DNA of 64,000 bases. Source: Tilletiopsis washingtonensis (taxonomy: Eukaryota > Basidiomycota > Exobasidiomycetes > Entylomatales). The stretch covers positions 247,669-311,668 of the forward strand of contig NW_020311998.1 of the NCBI RefSeq assembly GCF_003144115.1, given 5' to 3'. Of this stretch, positions 46,888 through 58,834 are shown one piece after another (within the stretch, counting starts at the first letter, position 1; each line of letters begins with the position of its first letter). A program made the translations under genes and the position numbers. The notes below the pieces were generated by a model that had not been told where the DNA came from, did no database searches, and saw only the letters and a program-made list of their open reading frames with translations.

Positions 46888-49139
46888 ATGGCGCCCGCTC
46901 TCGGACCCCCGTCAGGCGGCGAGGGCAGCAGCAGCAGCGCAAGCACACTGGATGTCCCATCTGCATCGCACGTTGCCGGCGGAAGCGACAGCGTCGCCGC
47001 ACCTAGCAGCAGTGCGGCACACTTCGATGGGCCCAAGCAGTGCACGCACTGCGGCGCCGCTCTCGAGGTCGAGCTAGACGAGCCCATGAGCTCCGAGAGC
47101 GGCGCCGCGCACCATGGCGATGCCAGCGGTGCCGCCGCTCCGCTCGCAGCGCCTGCTGTGCCGCCGGAGCAGCCGAGTCCGAGCGCTCGCGTCTTTGCGC
47201 CGCCCCCTCGCTCGCCAGACCCAGCTGTCGCACATGCGCCGCTTGCCGCACAGCTCTGCATCGACTGCCGCGCCAGACGAGACCTGAACCGTCTGTTCGC
47301 ACCACACGTTCCCGAGGCCGCGCGTCAACTGGCGGACTTCATGGAGACGGACGCGCCTGAGCGAGAGGCCCTGGTCTCTCCACCATGGGCGCGCTGGACC
47401 TCTGCGCCGCTCAATGCGCCGGCCAGCCGCAGTCGGCATGTTTCGCCCTCACGTGCTTTCGACGCGGCCACAGCATCGATAAGCGCAGCAGCCGACGAAC
47501 AACATCTGGACGTCGTAGCGCGACACTCCTCGCCCGCCGCAGCGCCTCTACTCTCGCAGCGCAGCCTGAGCTCGCAGAGCCGGGGCTCGTCAAGCGGAGG
47601 CATGGCCAGCGGCAGCAGCAGTCATGCTGCAGCAGCAGCACCTAGCATCGTGCCGACCGCGACAAGGTGGCCCTCATCGCGAGCTCGTGGCGCATCCTTT
47701 TCGCGCTCGAGCGCTCCGCATACACCCGCTGCGGCACCGGCACGTGGTGAGGCACTGGCAGTGAACCTGCCGCGCAGCGCACGGACGTCTAGCAGCAGCA
47801 GTAGCAGCAGTGTCACCGGCGAGCACGGCAGAGAGCGTCGTCCGGCAAACGAGACCAGCGCTCAGCCAGCTGCCTCGACATCCGCCTTCGGTCCGCATTT
47901 GCTTTCACGGCCACGTCTGTCCTCCGTCTCCGCGGCCGAAGCAGCAGCACCGCTCCACCTGCCGCTTTATGCGGCGCTGCAGCAACGGCGTGCGGCGCCG
48001 GATCCGCGCGCCGATATCAGTCTGCTGCGCTACCGCACGCAGGGCAAGGGATGCCTGGTGCCTGGTGCGACGTTCACGGGCACGCAGAAGAGCGGAAGGA
48101 GCAGCTATGAGGTGGGCGTGCAGATTGTGGTGAGTCAGCGGTGTCCACAAGGATGGAGAGGGATGGGCAGGGATTTGGGCCGGCGCGCCAAGCGCTTGAG
48201 ACTCAGCTGCGAGTCCGTGGGCTCGAAATCCTTGCGACGTGCGAAGCGCGCTCGCGCGGTCGCACCGATGATCCGCGGCCTGCTGCTCCGTCACGTTGTG
48301 CTGGTGCCACTGGCCCACGACGCTGACTCTGCCATGCGCCTGACTCCAGAATGTCGACCTGGCCTCTTCGCACCTCTGCGGCTACCTCAACATCCGCGGC
48401 CTCACCGAGGACTGGCCGGAGCTGACGACGTTCTTCGACGCTGAAATCATCGGCGACCGCTACTCGTTCGTGACGAACAAGTGGGGCGCCAAGGAGTCGA
48501 GTGACATGACGCACTGGGTGTGTATGCCCGCTGCCTGCGCAGCAAGGGTGCGTGCAGAGCTGATTCCCGACGCTGCTCTGTAGAAACGCTTCTCGCCCTT
48601 CGGCCCGCTGCGGCGGCAGCTGGGCAAGGACGGACGCTTCAACCACCTCAACCAGCCCTTCATCTTCATGCGCTGGAAGGAGCGCTTCCTTGTGCCTGAC
48701 CACCGCGTGCGCGACATCAACGGCGCATCCTTTGCTGGTGCGTGCCAGCGCAGTAAGGTGTGCTGCGCGGAGCTGACCTGCGGCTGCTCTACAGGCTTCT
48801 ACTACGTCTGCGTCGAGCTGGGCGACGAGACGGCGGCCGATGCGCGGACCACGCGGAGCGGCAGCGTCGGGGACATGAGCTCGGAACCAGACAGTCCTAT
48901 CGCGCACAGCCGGACAGAGACGGCAGACGAGGACTACGAGATGGAGCAGGCGCCCGAGACGGTGCCGCTCAAGGGCGGGCGCATGGTCGGCTACTACTTC
49001 CACGAGAACAGCGAGCCGTGAGTTGCCTCGCTCCGCGTAAGACGCATCCGCGCTGATGAGCCTCGCCGCACGCAGCTACCAGCAACTCACGCTGCAGCAC
49101 CAGCCCGAGTCGACGTCCTCGACGTTTGAGCTGCACTAG
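46888..49139 (+). CDS. GID4: GID E3 ligase substrate receptor Gid4/Vid24
   Basis: Five exons, 46888-48129, 48350-48517, 48584-48737, 48795-49017 and 49076-49139; 616 aa. The C-terminal ~250 residues are the Vid24 beta-barrel: CLVPGATFTGTQKSG, YEVGVQIV, VDLASSHLCGYLNIRGLT, LTTFFDAEIIGDRYSF, HWKRFSPFGPL, FIFMRWKERFLVPDH and GASFAGFYYVCVELG, ending PYQQLTLQ. Gid4 binds Pro/N-degron substrates such as gluconeogenic enzymes and presents them to the GID ubiquitin ligase. The N-terminal ~370 residues are a disordered Ser/Ala-rich extension. Near its start are two CxxC pairs, CTHCGAALE and LCIDCRARRD, about 70 residues apart, which could bind one zinc. The acidic insert before RMVGYYFH is also long. 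Confidence 0.93.
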
Positions 49140-49592
49140 CTGCTCTCTGCTGCCCTCTCTATTGCTGCGCGCCTCGCTCACGTCATGTCTTCACGATATC
49201 CACACGCGACATACCTCTCCCCAGTGCCTGCCCGGCACCCCGTCTCTCACGCTTCCGCACGTCTTCCCCCGAGTCTCCATCCATCTGTGCTACCACCCCG
49301 TGCCAGCTCTCGGCCCACGTCCCGCACCTCATTTGCACGTCTCCGCTTCGACTGCCGCCTCGCACAGGCGCTCTTGGTGTGCAGACGCGGTGGGGTGTGG
49401 CAGAAAGGCTGATAATACAGATGCCACCGCAGACGGCGGCGCGACACGTGCGGCAGGGCGATGCGTGTGTGGGTGCACAGAAGGAGCAGGCCGGTGCACG
49501 GCGGGACAGATAAAAGAGAGGGTGGGGTGGTGCTGGCACGGTAACGAAGCGAGCGGCGAGGAGTGGCCCTCGACGCTCGCGCAGAGGGGGCC
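49140..49592. other. Convergent 3' intergenic region of GID4 and ABD1
   Basis: 453 bp with no supportable gene. The sequence has pyrimidine-rich plus-strand stretches (49150-49300) and no recognisable RNA. Confidence 0.4.
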
Positions 49593-52500
49593 TCAGGGGA
49601 GCTTCTCGAATGCAAAGGCAAGGTAGAGACCTGAGGAGCGGCAACGTCAGTCGTCGTCGAAGCAACAGCACACTCGTCGTGACTCACTCGCAGCTTCCCA
49701 GAGGCCCGGCGGCATGGGCAGATCGGAGTGCTGCGGACTCGGCACGCCCATCTGCCGCAGCAGGCGCGCCGCCTCGCCGCCCGCGGCGCTCTCGTCGAGC
49801 CAGACCTGCTCGAAGGTCTTGCGGTAGATCAGACGCAAGCCGACTTGCGCTGCCAGACTATTCGCAGGGTGGCAGTGTTAGCGCTATGGGCAGCACGCAT
49901 CGCTGCGCCGTACACTCACGACTCGAACTCTTCAAAGTCGACGACATACTCGTCGCACTCGTCGATGGCGTCCTTGAGCCAGAAGGTGTAGCGATGTCCG
50001 AAGGGCGGGCACAGCTGCTTCTTCTCGGACTGCGCCGGGTCGAAGCGGACCTGGTAGAAGTCGTTGCCGAACGCCAGCTGCTCGCCGGGCAGGCTGGCGA
50101 GGTCGCGGCGCAGGCGATCGGCGTCGGGGATCGTGCCGAGGAAGACGCCGCCGGGCCGCAGGTAGCGCGAGACGTTCTCGAGCATGAGACGTGCCTTGGA
50201 GACGTTCTCCCAGGCGTAGTGCATGCAGAACTGCAGCGTCACGTTGTCGAAGCCCGGCGCCAGGAGCTCATGCGGGATATGTTCATCGACGGAGGTCTGC
50301 GAAGTGGGATGGAGTCAGGACGGCTGCTGCAGTCCGTCGTCTACGCTCGATCACTTACACCGAAGGCATCGAAGGCGAAGAAGGACGCCGCGAACGGCTG
50401 CCGCTTCTCGCTGTAGCGAGCACGCGCCTGCTCGATTGACTGATCCGCAATGTCTGTGCGTGCGAGTCAGCACCCAGCTCGTGACTGCATCTCCGCGTAG
50501 CAGCCACTCACCGACGAGCACAAGCTCCCGCACATTCGCCGCGGCCCACTTGCGCAGGTCGCCGCCTTTGCCGGCGCCCAAATCAAGGACACGTCCGCCT
50601 CTGCGGCCAAACTGCGAGATGATGGCGCTCTTGACCCAGTTGTTGAACTTGCGCAGCGGCAGAATCGGGCTCTCGTTGCGCGCTTCGAGGCCAGCGTCGG
50701 GCCGCGAGTTGTAGTGCGACGCCACTGCGGCAGCCGCAGCAGCAGCCGCAGCTGTGGCCATTGGATTCGGCGGCAGGCTGGCCTTGCCACGCAGCACCTT
50801 CTCCGGCCCAGCGCGGACTGCTGCAGGTGCGGCCGAGCCCGGCGGTGCGGTGGAAGGGCCCTCGATGCCGAAGCGCGCAAACATCTCCTGCCAGCCGTCG
50901 CCGCGCCCTGGATTGGCGCTCTTCCACGCAGCACGCAGCGGGTTGGTGCCAAGCGTGGCAAAGCGGGCAAGCTCGTCGCGCGACAGCGGCACGCGCACGA
51001 TGCCCGGCGCAGTCACGCGCTTGGCGGCGTAGCGCGTGCGGACGGGAGGCGGCGGCGCCACGGGCTCCGGCGTGGCTTCCCGCGGAGGTGGCGGAGACGG
51101 AGGCATAGGCCGCTTGGGCGCAGAGGCACTACTGGAAGGCGCACGAGACGAGGTCGCCGGCGGGGTCGGCGAGAAGCCATTGGAGCGAGCAGCTTGTGGC
51201 GAAGGCACGCGGCGCTGTGTCGGAGACAGGCCGCGCTGCTGCTCGTGCGCTTTGGCGCCGCCGACAGAAGCCGCACCGCCATTCGTTTTGCCATGCGACG
51301 CAACTTCGCCAGTACGCAAGTCCACATCCATCGTAGCCTGCTGCTGCGCTGCGGGCGGAGCGTCTGCATTTGGCCTGGCCTTCTTGCGCGCCGCCTTCTG
51401 GCCTTCTTGCGCCGGCGTAGTCGCTGGCGATGTCATCTCGTCGAGACTCGCGACATTCCGCTTGCGGATCAGGCCGTCGCTGCCCGAGGCAGGTAGAGCG
51501 GGTCTCGGCTGCACCTCTGCTTCTGCAGCCTCTCGCAGCGCTGGGTCAGAGTGTCGATGAGGGAGCTGCGGGTCCAGCACAGCGGCGACCGCATTGCCTC
51601 TCCTCTCAATCTCCTCTCTCCTGGCCCTGCTCTGCTCCCTCTCCCTGGCCATCTCCATCTGCTGCTGCTGCTGCTGCTGCTGCGCCTGCTCGCGCGCCTG
51701 CTGCTGTTGTTGTTGCAGTCGCCAGCGTGCCTCTTCCTCCTTCTGCCGCGCCTCCGCCTGCAGCTGCTGCACTTTGGCCGCCTCCGCTTGCCTCGCATGC
51801 TCCGCTGCGGCGCCGCGCTCCCACTCCATGCGCTGCGCGCGCTCCACGCGCTCCTGCTCGGCCTCGCGCTCGCGCGCAACGAGCTCGCGCTGGCGCTGCA
51901 GCTCCATCTCCTGCTGCTGTTGCTGTTGTTGATGCCGCTGCTGCTGCAACTGGAGGTGCTGCTGTTGGTGATGACGCTGCAGCTCCTCTTCTCGCTGCAG
52001 CATCTCTGCGCTTTGCCGCCGCTGCAGCTCGCGCTGCTGCTGCATGCCTGCATGCTGCATCTGCTCCTGGCTCACCCTGCGCGGTCCGTGCATGGGCCGG
52101 CCAAGCTCAGGCTGTCCGCCGCCTGGCGACGCGAGCCACGGATAGCCGTGCGCAGCTGCGGCAGCGGCATCGCCGGGCGTCAATGGCGGAGCATGCTCGC
52201 CGGAGCCGACGGGCGTCAGCGGCGTGCGTGGCACCATGGTGGGCGCATAGGCGAAGAAGGAGCTGCCGGGCGTCGTCGGGTACGGCGAAGCGCTGTGTGG
52301 ACCAGCGCCTTCATGTCCGCTTCGTGGAGGCGGCGACGCAGCATGCAGAGGCGGCAGCGCCGCACGCCGACTCTCAGGGCTGCGTCGCGGCAGCTCAGGC
52401 ACGGCAAAGTCGCCCGACAGCCGATGTGGCTGCGCCGCTGCTGGCCGGCCGGCGTCCATCGACATGAGCCGCGGCGGCCGACGTGCATCGGTCTGTGGAC

Positions 52501-53317
52501 TCAGGATGACGCTGGCGCCAGCAAAAGCAGGGCCCCCGCTGCCGAGCAGCGGCGAGCTGTTCGTGTGATGCCGGTGCTCAAGACGTGCAGAGGGCATGCG
52601 CGGCGAGTGCTGCTCCATGCCCACTGCGCCGGCACCGCCAGTGAAGCGCGCCGAGTTGGAGCTGCTGCTGCGTGGCCGCGAGTCTTCGAGCGCGCCAGGT
52701 GTGCCGGCGTTGAGGATGCTAAAGAGCGACGGCGAGCGTTCGGTGCGCTGCATGCCGCCCGGCGTGCCGCCGATGCTGCCGGAGCGCGGTGCGTCGTGCG
52801 GCGGCAGCAGCGAGTGCCGCTCGGGCGGCGAGGCGTGCGGCCCGCGCATGGGCGGTCCGGGCGCCGGCGAGAGGCGCGGCGCCGTCGACGCAGCACTGCC
52901 GCCGCTGGAGCGGCGTACGAGCGGCGCATGCTCCTCGGAGTTGAGCATGTCGGCGATGCTGGCGCTGCGCGATGCCCGGCCGCCCGGCGGCGCCGGCGCA
53001 TGCTGTGCCGCGCTGGCGCGAAAGGAGTCGGCGCTGGGCGTGCGCGAGAGGGGCCGCGAGTAGGCCGTACCGCCGCTGCCGCTGCCGTAGGCGTGCGCCG
53101 GGCCCGGCTCGGGCGGCGCCATGGGCGAGGAGAGCGGGTGCGGCGCATGGTGCGAGGGTGCTGCGGGGCCGTCGAAGCGCATGGCATGCGTGCTGCCGCT
53201 GCCGCTGCCACTCGCAGTGCTGGCCTGGCTGTGTGCGCTGCTGCCGTGCCGAGGCAAGGCCGGCCGCGGCGGCGACGAGGGCGCCGCATCGCGCACGGGA
53301 TCGAAGCCGGCGGGCAT
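49593..53317 (-). CDS. ABD1: mRNA cap guanine-N7 methyltransferase
   Basis: Five minus-strand exons: 50512-53317, 50359-50453, 49920-50296, 49688-49857 and 49593-49630; 1161 aa. The catalytic part starts near residue 890: FNNWVKSAIISQF, GGRVLDLGAGKGGDLRKWA (SAM motif I), DIADQSIEQARARY, FDNVTLQFCMHYAWE, GVFLGTIPDADRL, FGHRYTFWL and the final YLAFAFEKLP. These are the Abd1/RNMT blocks. The enzyme methylates N7 of the 5' cap in the nucleus. Yeast Abd1 has about 436 residues; here the N-terminal ~850 are Ser/Pro/Gly-rich, then a long Gln/Arg/Glu coiled-coil-like region (about 52070-51590 on the minus strand), then basic blocks (RKRNVA, KAARKKARPN). The extension may bind RNA polymerase II or RNA; that is a guess. 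Confidence 0.92.
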
Positions 53318-53742
53318 GCTGGGCAGCAGCTGCGGCGGCGCGGCGCTCGGCCCTGCTCAGAGCAGCAAGATGCGCCGCAGGTGGTGCTTGCACGTGCAGC
53401 AGAGCGAGACGGCGTCGACTGCGGCTTTATTGTGCGCGATGCATGGCGCAGTGGAGCTGAAGGGTGAGAGTGTGGCCTGGCAAGCCGGAGCGAGAAGGAT
53501 GGTGGTGGTGTGGGAGGAAGAGCGACAGACGCGCGCATCGGCGTGCGTCGCGCTCGCAGAAGCGCTGCTGCCAGCGACCAAGACGCGCCTGCCGAGCACC
53601 AGCACAAGAGACCGATGCCGTGCCTGGGCCTGCGAAGGCGGCGCGCGCGCGGCGCTTCGCACGGTCCGGTACCACACACCTTCGCGTCCTCTCACACCAC
53701 CCACCTCAACGCGCCTCGCTCTCCGCCGCCTGCGCCCGTGCC
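53318..53742. promoter_or_regulatory. Divergent promoter region of ABD1 and COG7
   Basis: 425 bp between two divergent start codons. The frame is open upstream of the COG7 ATG, but without family similarity, so the ATG at 53743 is preferred. Confidence 0.5.
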
Positions 53743-56700
53743 ATGGCCTCGCCGCTCGCCTCGCCGCTCGAGGCCCGCAACGGCAGCGGCAGCAGCGGCG
53801 CAGCAGCAGCAGGGCCGAGCAGCAGCAGCAGCAGCCATGCCGCCGCCTCGCTCGGCCTCGGACATGCCTCCACGCCGCCCGCTCGCCGTCCAAGTGCCAG
53901 TGCCCGCCTCTACTCGTCGCGCCTGCGCGCCGGCGCCGCAGCCCACGCCAGCGGCGCAGACGAGGCCCTGCTGCGCTCGCTCGACGACGCGCCCTCGCTC
54001 GCACACTGGCTCAACGGCGCCCTCGCTGCTCAGCCTGCGACACGCCCAGAGGGCTCCAGCAGCAGCGGCGATGCCACGCCGAGCGGCAGCGGCAGCGCCG
54101 TGCCGTCGCTGGCCGCGCTCGACGAGCACCTCTCGCGCCTGACGCTCTCGATGGGCGAGGCGCGCGCCGGTGCCACGGCCGCCATCGACGACGTCCTTTC
54201 GCACACGTCGGCCTCACTGCCGCGCCTCGGCACGCAGCTGCGCCTCGTGCGCGACGGTGCCGTGCAGCTGAGCGAGCGCATCGACGCCGTGCGCCAGGCG
54301 GCGGGCCTGCAGCCGCCGCAGCTGGCAGCGGAGGCGACGCAGTCTCCGCAGCCGAATGGCACGCACACGGAGGAGGGGCAGGCCGTTTCGACCTCGGCGC
54401 AGCCGACCGACGCTGCCGAGGCTCTCTCCCGGCTCGCGGCGCTGTACACGCTGCGTGCACGCATGTCCGCAGCGCGCGACGTGCTGCGTCTGGCCGAGTC
54501 ATGGTCGACACTGGCGCCCGACGTCACCTCGCACCTCTCCGAGGAGAAGCACGTGGCTGCGGCATCGCGTCTCGCCGAGGCGGCCGCCTCGCTGCCCGTC
54601 TTTGAGCGCACGCCCGAGTACGAGGCGCGCGCTCGGCTGCTCGCCAGCCTCACCGATGCGCTCGAGGCGCAGCTGCGCCCGCAACTGCTGCGTGCCGCAG
54701 AGGCAAAGGATGTGCAGACGGCGGCACGCTGCGCAGATGTGCTGCGTACCGTCGGCCGCGCCGACGAGTTCGCTGCTCTGTGGCGCCGCACACGCTCGGC
54801 TGCTGTGGTGCAAGCATGGAACGAGGATGCGGCGGCACAGTCGGCTGTGGCGCGCTTGCAACAAACGTGGCCAAACCTCATTGAGCAGCTGGCCGACGTC
54901 CTCGAGGAGGAGTGCACCTTTGCGCCGGTCCTCTTTATCCAAGATCCACGCAGCGCACTTGAGGCGCTCCTCGTCGGCGCCTTGCAGGAGCTCGAGCCGC
55001 CATTGGCAATGACCATACGCAATGCGGCAGACTCGAGCGGCGAGGCTGCACTCGAGGTGCTGTTACGAGCGTATGGCCTGGCCAGCAGCGCAAGCTCGCG
55101 CTGGTCAGCCATCCTGGCGCGCCTGGCCGCAGCAGCAGCAGCGGAGTCGCCATCGGCAGCGGCAGGCGCTCAGCTCTCGCCGCAGATTGCACTGCAAGTG
55201 TCGCCCTTGCCGATCTCGCCCGGTAATGCCGGTCTCGAGCCCACTGCCAGCCCTTCGCGGCCATCGACGCACGCAAGGCGCAACTCGTCCATCAGCGTCA
55301 GTCGGCGCAGTTCAAGGCGGGTCAGCGTACTCGGCTCGCTTGACACACGCCGCACGTCCCTCGAGCCCGCAGAAGGCCCGTCGCCCGGCGGCGCAGGCGC
55401 GTCGTCGGCCGTGCCAACACCCGCGCTCGGCGTTTCGCTACGCCGGCCTGCTGCTTGGGAGAGCATGCTGTGGACGCCTTTCCTCGAGCATCAGAGCATG
55501 TACGGCGCCCTGGAGAGCCGAGCACTGCAAGCTGCATGGCAGCGCGGCGCTGCAGCACGACGCAGTGCGCATCCTGAGGGCGCTGCCAGCGCCGCGGGCT
55601 TTGCGGGCGAGCTCGAGGCTGCCATCTGGCTTTGCTCCGAAGCGACAAAGCGCGCGTTGCGCTTTACCTTCGGCCTCGGCCTGCCCTCTCTGCTGACGGC
55701 GCACGATGAACTTCTCTCGCACTTGCTCGAAGTGGCACGCCAGGCGCTCGAAGAGACGGCACGCGCCTCGATGGAGGCGTCTCGCGCACGTGCTGCGGCG
55801 CTGCTTGAGGCGGACGAGGAGACGTACGGCTATGGCGAGGGCGAGGAGTGGGCGGCATTTGAGCAGGGCGTCGCCATGCTCCGTGCGGCGCGGACGGCGC
55901 AGAACAAGCTCGACTCGCTCGAGGAGGAGACGGCCGCCTCGAGCGCCAACATCGCTGCTGCCGTCCTTGCGGCCGGAACCAAGCCGGGCGAAGAGGCTCT
56001 CGCCCGCGTGCTGGAGCACAGCGAGAAGAGCTCAGAGGCCGCACTGGCTATCCTGCTCGCTCACACCGATGTCGACGCTCCCGCTCTGCGCTCCGCATGC
56101 GAGGCGGTGCGCGTCCACATGGCCAGCCGCGCCTCGCGAGCGGCATTGACGAGCGGCAGCAGCGAGGCACGCAAGGCTTCCTCAAACGGCCTCGGGAGTG
56201 CAGCACCGCCGCCGTCTGCGCGCAGCAGTAGCCAGGTCATCGCCTCTGCCCTTCTTCCACGGGCCCGCAGTGCACTGCGTGCTCATGTGCGGGCACTGCA
56301 GCGCGCTCAGTGCGACGTCGTGCTTGCGCCTCTGCTGCCCGCGCTCGAGGCGTACAGCGCGCTGCCGGCGTGGCAAGCCTCGCGCCTGCCGGGCGCGGCG
56401 AACGAGTACGACCTCGCCATGCCCACCTTCTCCGTCAGCCACAGCCGCACGATGGGGCGCGTCGGCGAGGGCCTGTTGGATCTGCCGCGCCTGCTCGAGG
56501 TGTGGGCCGCAGACGAGGCGCTGGGATGGGCACTCGAGGCACTGCCCCATGCGATGGAGGATGAGGCTTTCGCCGGCGCAGCGCACGATGGCCTACCCGA
56601 CTCGCCGGCGCGCTCAGAGGTCACGCATGGGAAGAGCAGCAAGCCGCCCATCGCATCGCCGTCGTCGGAACGCCGAACACATCGCGCCAGCGCCTCCATC

Positions 56701-57123
56701 GCCGCCATTGCCACCTCTGCGCCTGCGCCCGGCGCCCCTGCGCCGCAACCCCTTTCGAGCCACGTCGCTGCCGCTGTGCCCGAGCCTGTGACGCCCGCCG
56801 TGGTGCTGCAGGCCTATCTGCGAGCCCTGGCACTCACGCTGCTGGCACACATCACCGACGTGGTGCTGCCTTCCATCGCCGCGCTCAGCGCAGCAGGCGC
56901 CGCGCAGCTCGCGGCAGACCTGGACTATCTCGACAACATCCTCGCCTCGCTCAACGTCGACTCGCAGGCGCGTGGCCTGCGCGACTGGCGCGATGCCGCG
57001 GCACTGCCGGACGCAGAAGGACGAGCATTGAGTCGCGCTCGCAGTGCGGAGGATCCCGAGAAGAGGCGGTTGGCGCAGAGCGATGCGTTCGACGCGGTGG
57101 TGCAGATGCGAGGCTGGAGCTAG
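53743..57123 (+). CDS. COG7: Conserved oligomeric Golgi complex subunit 7
   Basis: Single exon, 1126 aa. After an Ala/Ser-rich start, the N-terminal COG pattern is clear: SLAHWLNGAL, LDEHLSRLTL, AALYTLRARMSAARDVLRLA, WSTLAPDVTSHL and LASLTDALEAQLRPQLLRAA, followed by long helical repeats and DLPRLLEVWAADEALGWAL. COG is an eight-subunit vesicle tether for retrograde traffic inside the Golgi; Cog7 lies in lobe B and helps keep glycosylation enzymes in place. The protein is longer than the usual 750-850 residues because of Ala/Ser-rich inserts (about residues 475-560 and 960-1000). It lacks introns while most neighbours have several. Confidence 0.8.
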   Translation: MASPLASPLEARNGSGSSGAAAAGPSSSSSSHAAASLGLGHASTPPARRPSASARLYSSRLRAGAAAHASGADEALLRSLDDAPSLAHWLNGALAAQPATRPEGSSSSGDATPSGSGSAVPSLAALDEHLSRLTLSMGEARAGATAAIDDVLSHTSASLPRLGTQLRLVRDGAVQLSERIDAVRQAAGLQPPQLAAEATQSPQPNGTHTEEGQAVSTSAQPTDAAEALSRLAALYTLRARMSAARDVLRLAESWSTLAPDVTSHLSEEKHVAAASRLAEAAASLPVFERTPEYEARARLLASLTDALEAQLRPQLLRAAEAKDVQTAARCADVLRTVGRADEFAALWRRTRSAAVVQAWNEDAAAQSAVARLQQTWPNLIEQLADVLEEECTFAPVLFIQDPRSALEALLVGALQELEPPLAMTIRNAADSSGEAALEVLLRAYGLASSASSRWSAILARLAAAAAAESPSAAAGAQLSPQIALQVSPLPISPGNAGLEPTASPSRPSTHARRNSSISVSRRSSRRVSVLGSLDTRRTSLEPAEGPSPGGAGASSAVPTPALGVSLRRPAAWESMLWTPFLEHQSMYGALESRALQAAWQRGAAARRSAHPEGAASAAGFAGELEAAIWLCSEATKRALRFTFGLGLPSLLTAHDELLSHLLEVARQALEETARASMEASRARAAALLEADEETYGYGEGEEWAAFEQGVAMLRAARTAQNKLDSLEEETAASSANIAAAVLAAGTKPGEEALARVLEHSEKSSEAALAILLAHTDVDAPALRSACEAVRVHMASRASRAALTSGSSEARKASSNGLGSAAPPPSARSSSQVIASALLPRARSALRAHVRALQRAQCDVVLAPLLPALEAYSALPAWQASRLPGAANEYDLAMPTFSVSHSRTMGRVGEGLLDLPRLLEVWAADEALGWALEALPHAMEDEAFAGAAHDGLPDSPARSEVTHGKSSKPPIASPSSERRTHRASASIAAIATSAPAPGAPAPQPLSSHVAAAVPEPVTPAVVLQAYLRALALTLLAHITDVVLPSIAALSAAGAAQLAADLDYLDNILASLNVDSQARGLRDWRDAAALPDAEGRALSRARSAEDPEKRRLAQSDAFDAVVQMRGWS

Positions 57124-57243
57124 GGCGAAGCATGTCATCCTTCCTCTCTCACTCTCGTGGATGACAATTGCATGCCTTGCCGAGCAGAATTAGAGTTGTA
57201 TGATGCTCGCTCGTCACGCCGCTGCACTTCACGTCGAGGCCCC

Positions 57244-58667
57244 TCACTCGTCCCCAAAGTCGCCGCCATCGAGATCCTTCGGCTCTTTTGGCTCCTGAGA
57301 GGGAAGTTATTGCAAAGCGGGGAAGAGGCCATGCGTGGTCAGAGGCAGGCTCTGCGACGGGGGAGCTGCAGCAGGAGCGGCACGACTCACCTCGTCCTCG
57401 CCGTACTGCATCGCATTGTCCACGTGGCTCAGTAATGACCCGACCGAGTCCTCGTCTGTCGAGTCGAGCGGCATGAACGAGACCATGGAGAAGTCGTCGA
57501 TCTAGCAGCGCAAGGGGGGGGGGGGAGGGCAGCAGTCAGTGCGCCGCTGCAGCATGCGCTCCTGAGACCAAGAGCCACGCACGAGCTGCACGAGTGCTTG
57601 GTTCAAGGCATGGAACTTGGGATTTGTCCGCGAGTTCGCCTCTTCGACGAGCAGCAGAGGATCTGGATCCAGATACCTGTGAGCCCGAGGCTCCGTCAGT
57701 GGTGCGCCCATGTGCCGGTGTGCGAGTGGAACGAGGCACGCTCTGCTGGCGCCATGTCCCGCTAGCTGCCCTCTCGCCGCCCTCGCCTCGCTGCAGCACG
57801 CAAGGCGCACTCACCGCTGCAGCTCTCTGCGATTCCTCCCGCCCTGCGTCTTCTCGCCCGTGTCGCCGCTCTTGACGAGGTCCATCTTGCTCATGACGTT
57901 GATGCAGGCGCAGTCGAGGTTGATCATGCTGCTCATGGCGCTCATGACGCCGGCAAAGTACTTTGGCGCATCGTCGATGAAGTTGCTCTCGAGCAGGTAG
58001 AGCGAGCAGAGGCGGAAGTTGTACGTCGTGGTGAGGATGGACAAGAGACGCGTGATGAGCGGCGTGTGCGTGTACAGCTCAATTTGGCCTGCGGGAGGTG
58101 TGAGAGAGGCGGAGGTAGGGGGAGAGACGGTCGGCGCACCGGGACAGTCGATGATGATGTAGTCGTCGTCGAATGCGCCCAGTTGCTCCTCGAGCCAGTC
58201 GAGATTCTCCAGCAGATACCTGCACAGCTCACGTCAGGCCAGCTGCACCGAGGAGAGCACTAATGACAGAAGGACAAAGACTGTGATGGCACGCCATGCA
58301 GAGCTCTGGCAACGCAGATCATCCCCCCCCCCCTCTCTCTCCCCTGCACGTCGCCTGCACTGTCCACCTCTCCGTCTGACCCAGTAGCGCCGAGCTCGCA
58401 TCGCTCTCCTCGCCGCGACTGCACTCACTCGAAGCAGTACACCAGCCCACCATTCGGACCGAGGCCCATCTCCTCCATGACGTCCGCCAGCGACACGAGC
58501 TCGCGGATGTCGATGGCGGGCGCATACTCAAAGTGCTCGGCGGCGGGGTCGAGGTTGAAGAGATGCACGTTGCGCCCGGCGGAGTGGGCGTGCGTGATGA
58601 GCGCGCTGCAGAGCGTCGACTTGCCGGAGCCTGCGGGGCCCGTGACGAGGACGGCGTAGCGACCCAT
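57244..58667 (-). CDS. GPN3: GPN-loop GTPase 3
   Basis: Six minus-strand exons: 58429-58667, 58140-58219, 57815-58088, 57583-57676, 57391-57501 and 57244-57294; 282 aa, the usual size. It has the P-loop [29 protein letters not shown], the GPN insert in [30 protein letters not shown] (switch/G3), a G4-like MSKMDLV and the family C-terminus [20 protein letters not shown]. Gpn3 works with Gpn1 in assembly and nuclear import of RNA polymerase II. The fifth exon is preceded by a C run of about 12 nt in the intron (57519-57530), a slippery spot for sequencing. Confidence 0.95.
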
Positions 58668-58834
58668 AGCGAAGGAGATGGTGGAGGTGAGGCAAGACAA
58701 GCGAGGAAGCGGGGGCGCGCCTGAGGGGAGGGGGCCGCCGCCAAAAAGCGAGCCGCGGCCCAACTCGCGCGCCTTCCTTCTCGCCTCGCCCTCGCCGCAT
58801 CTTGCCTTCCCGCCTCCACCTCCCTCTTCTCAGC

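Noticed and set aside
51551-53467. 638-codon plus-strand frame opposite ABD1
   Set aside because: Antisense shadow of a GC-rich coding exon; composition is Leu/Arg/Ala noise with no domain.
53121-54605. 494-codon plus-strand frame across the ABD1-COG7 promoter
   Set aside because: Out of frame with COG7, Arg-rich, no recognisable family.
57519-57530. C run as a frameshift in GPN3
   Set aside because: It lies inside an intron just before the acceptor and does not affect the coding frame.
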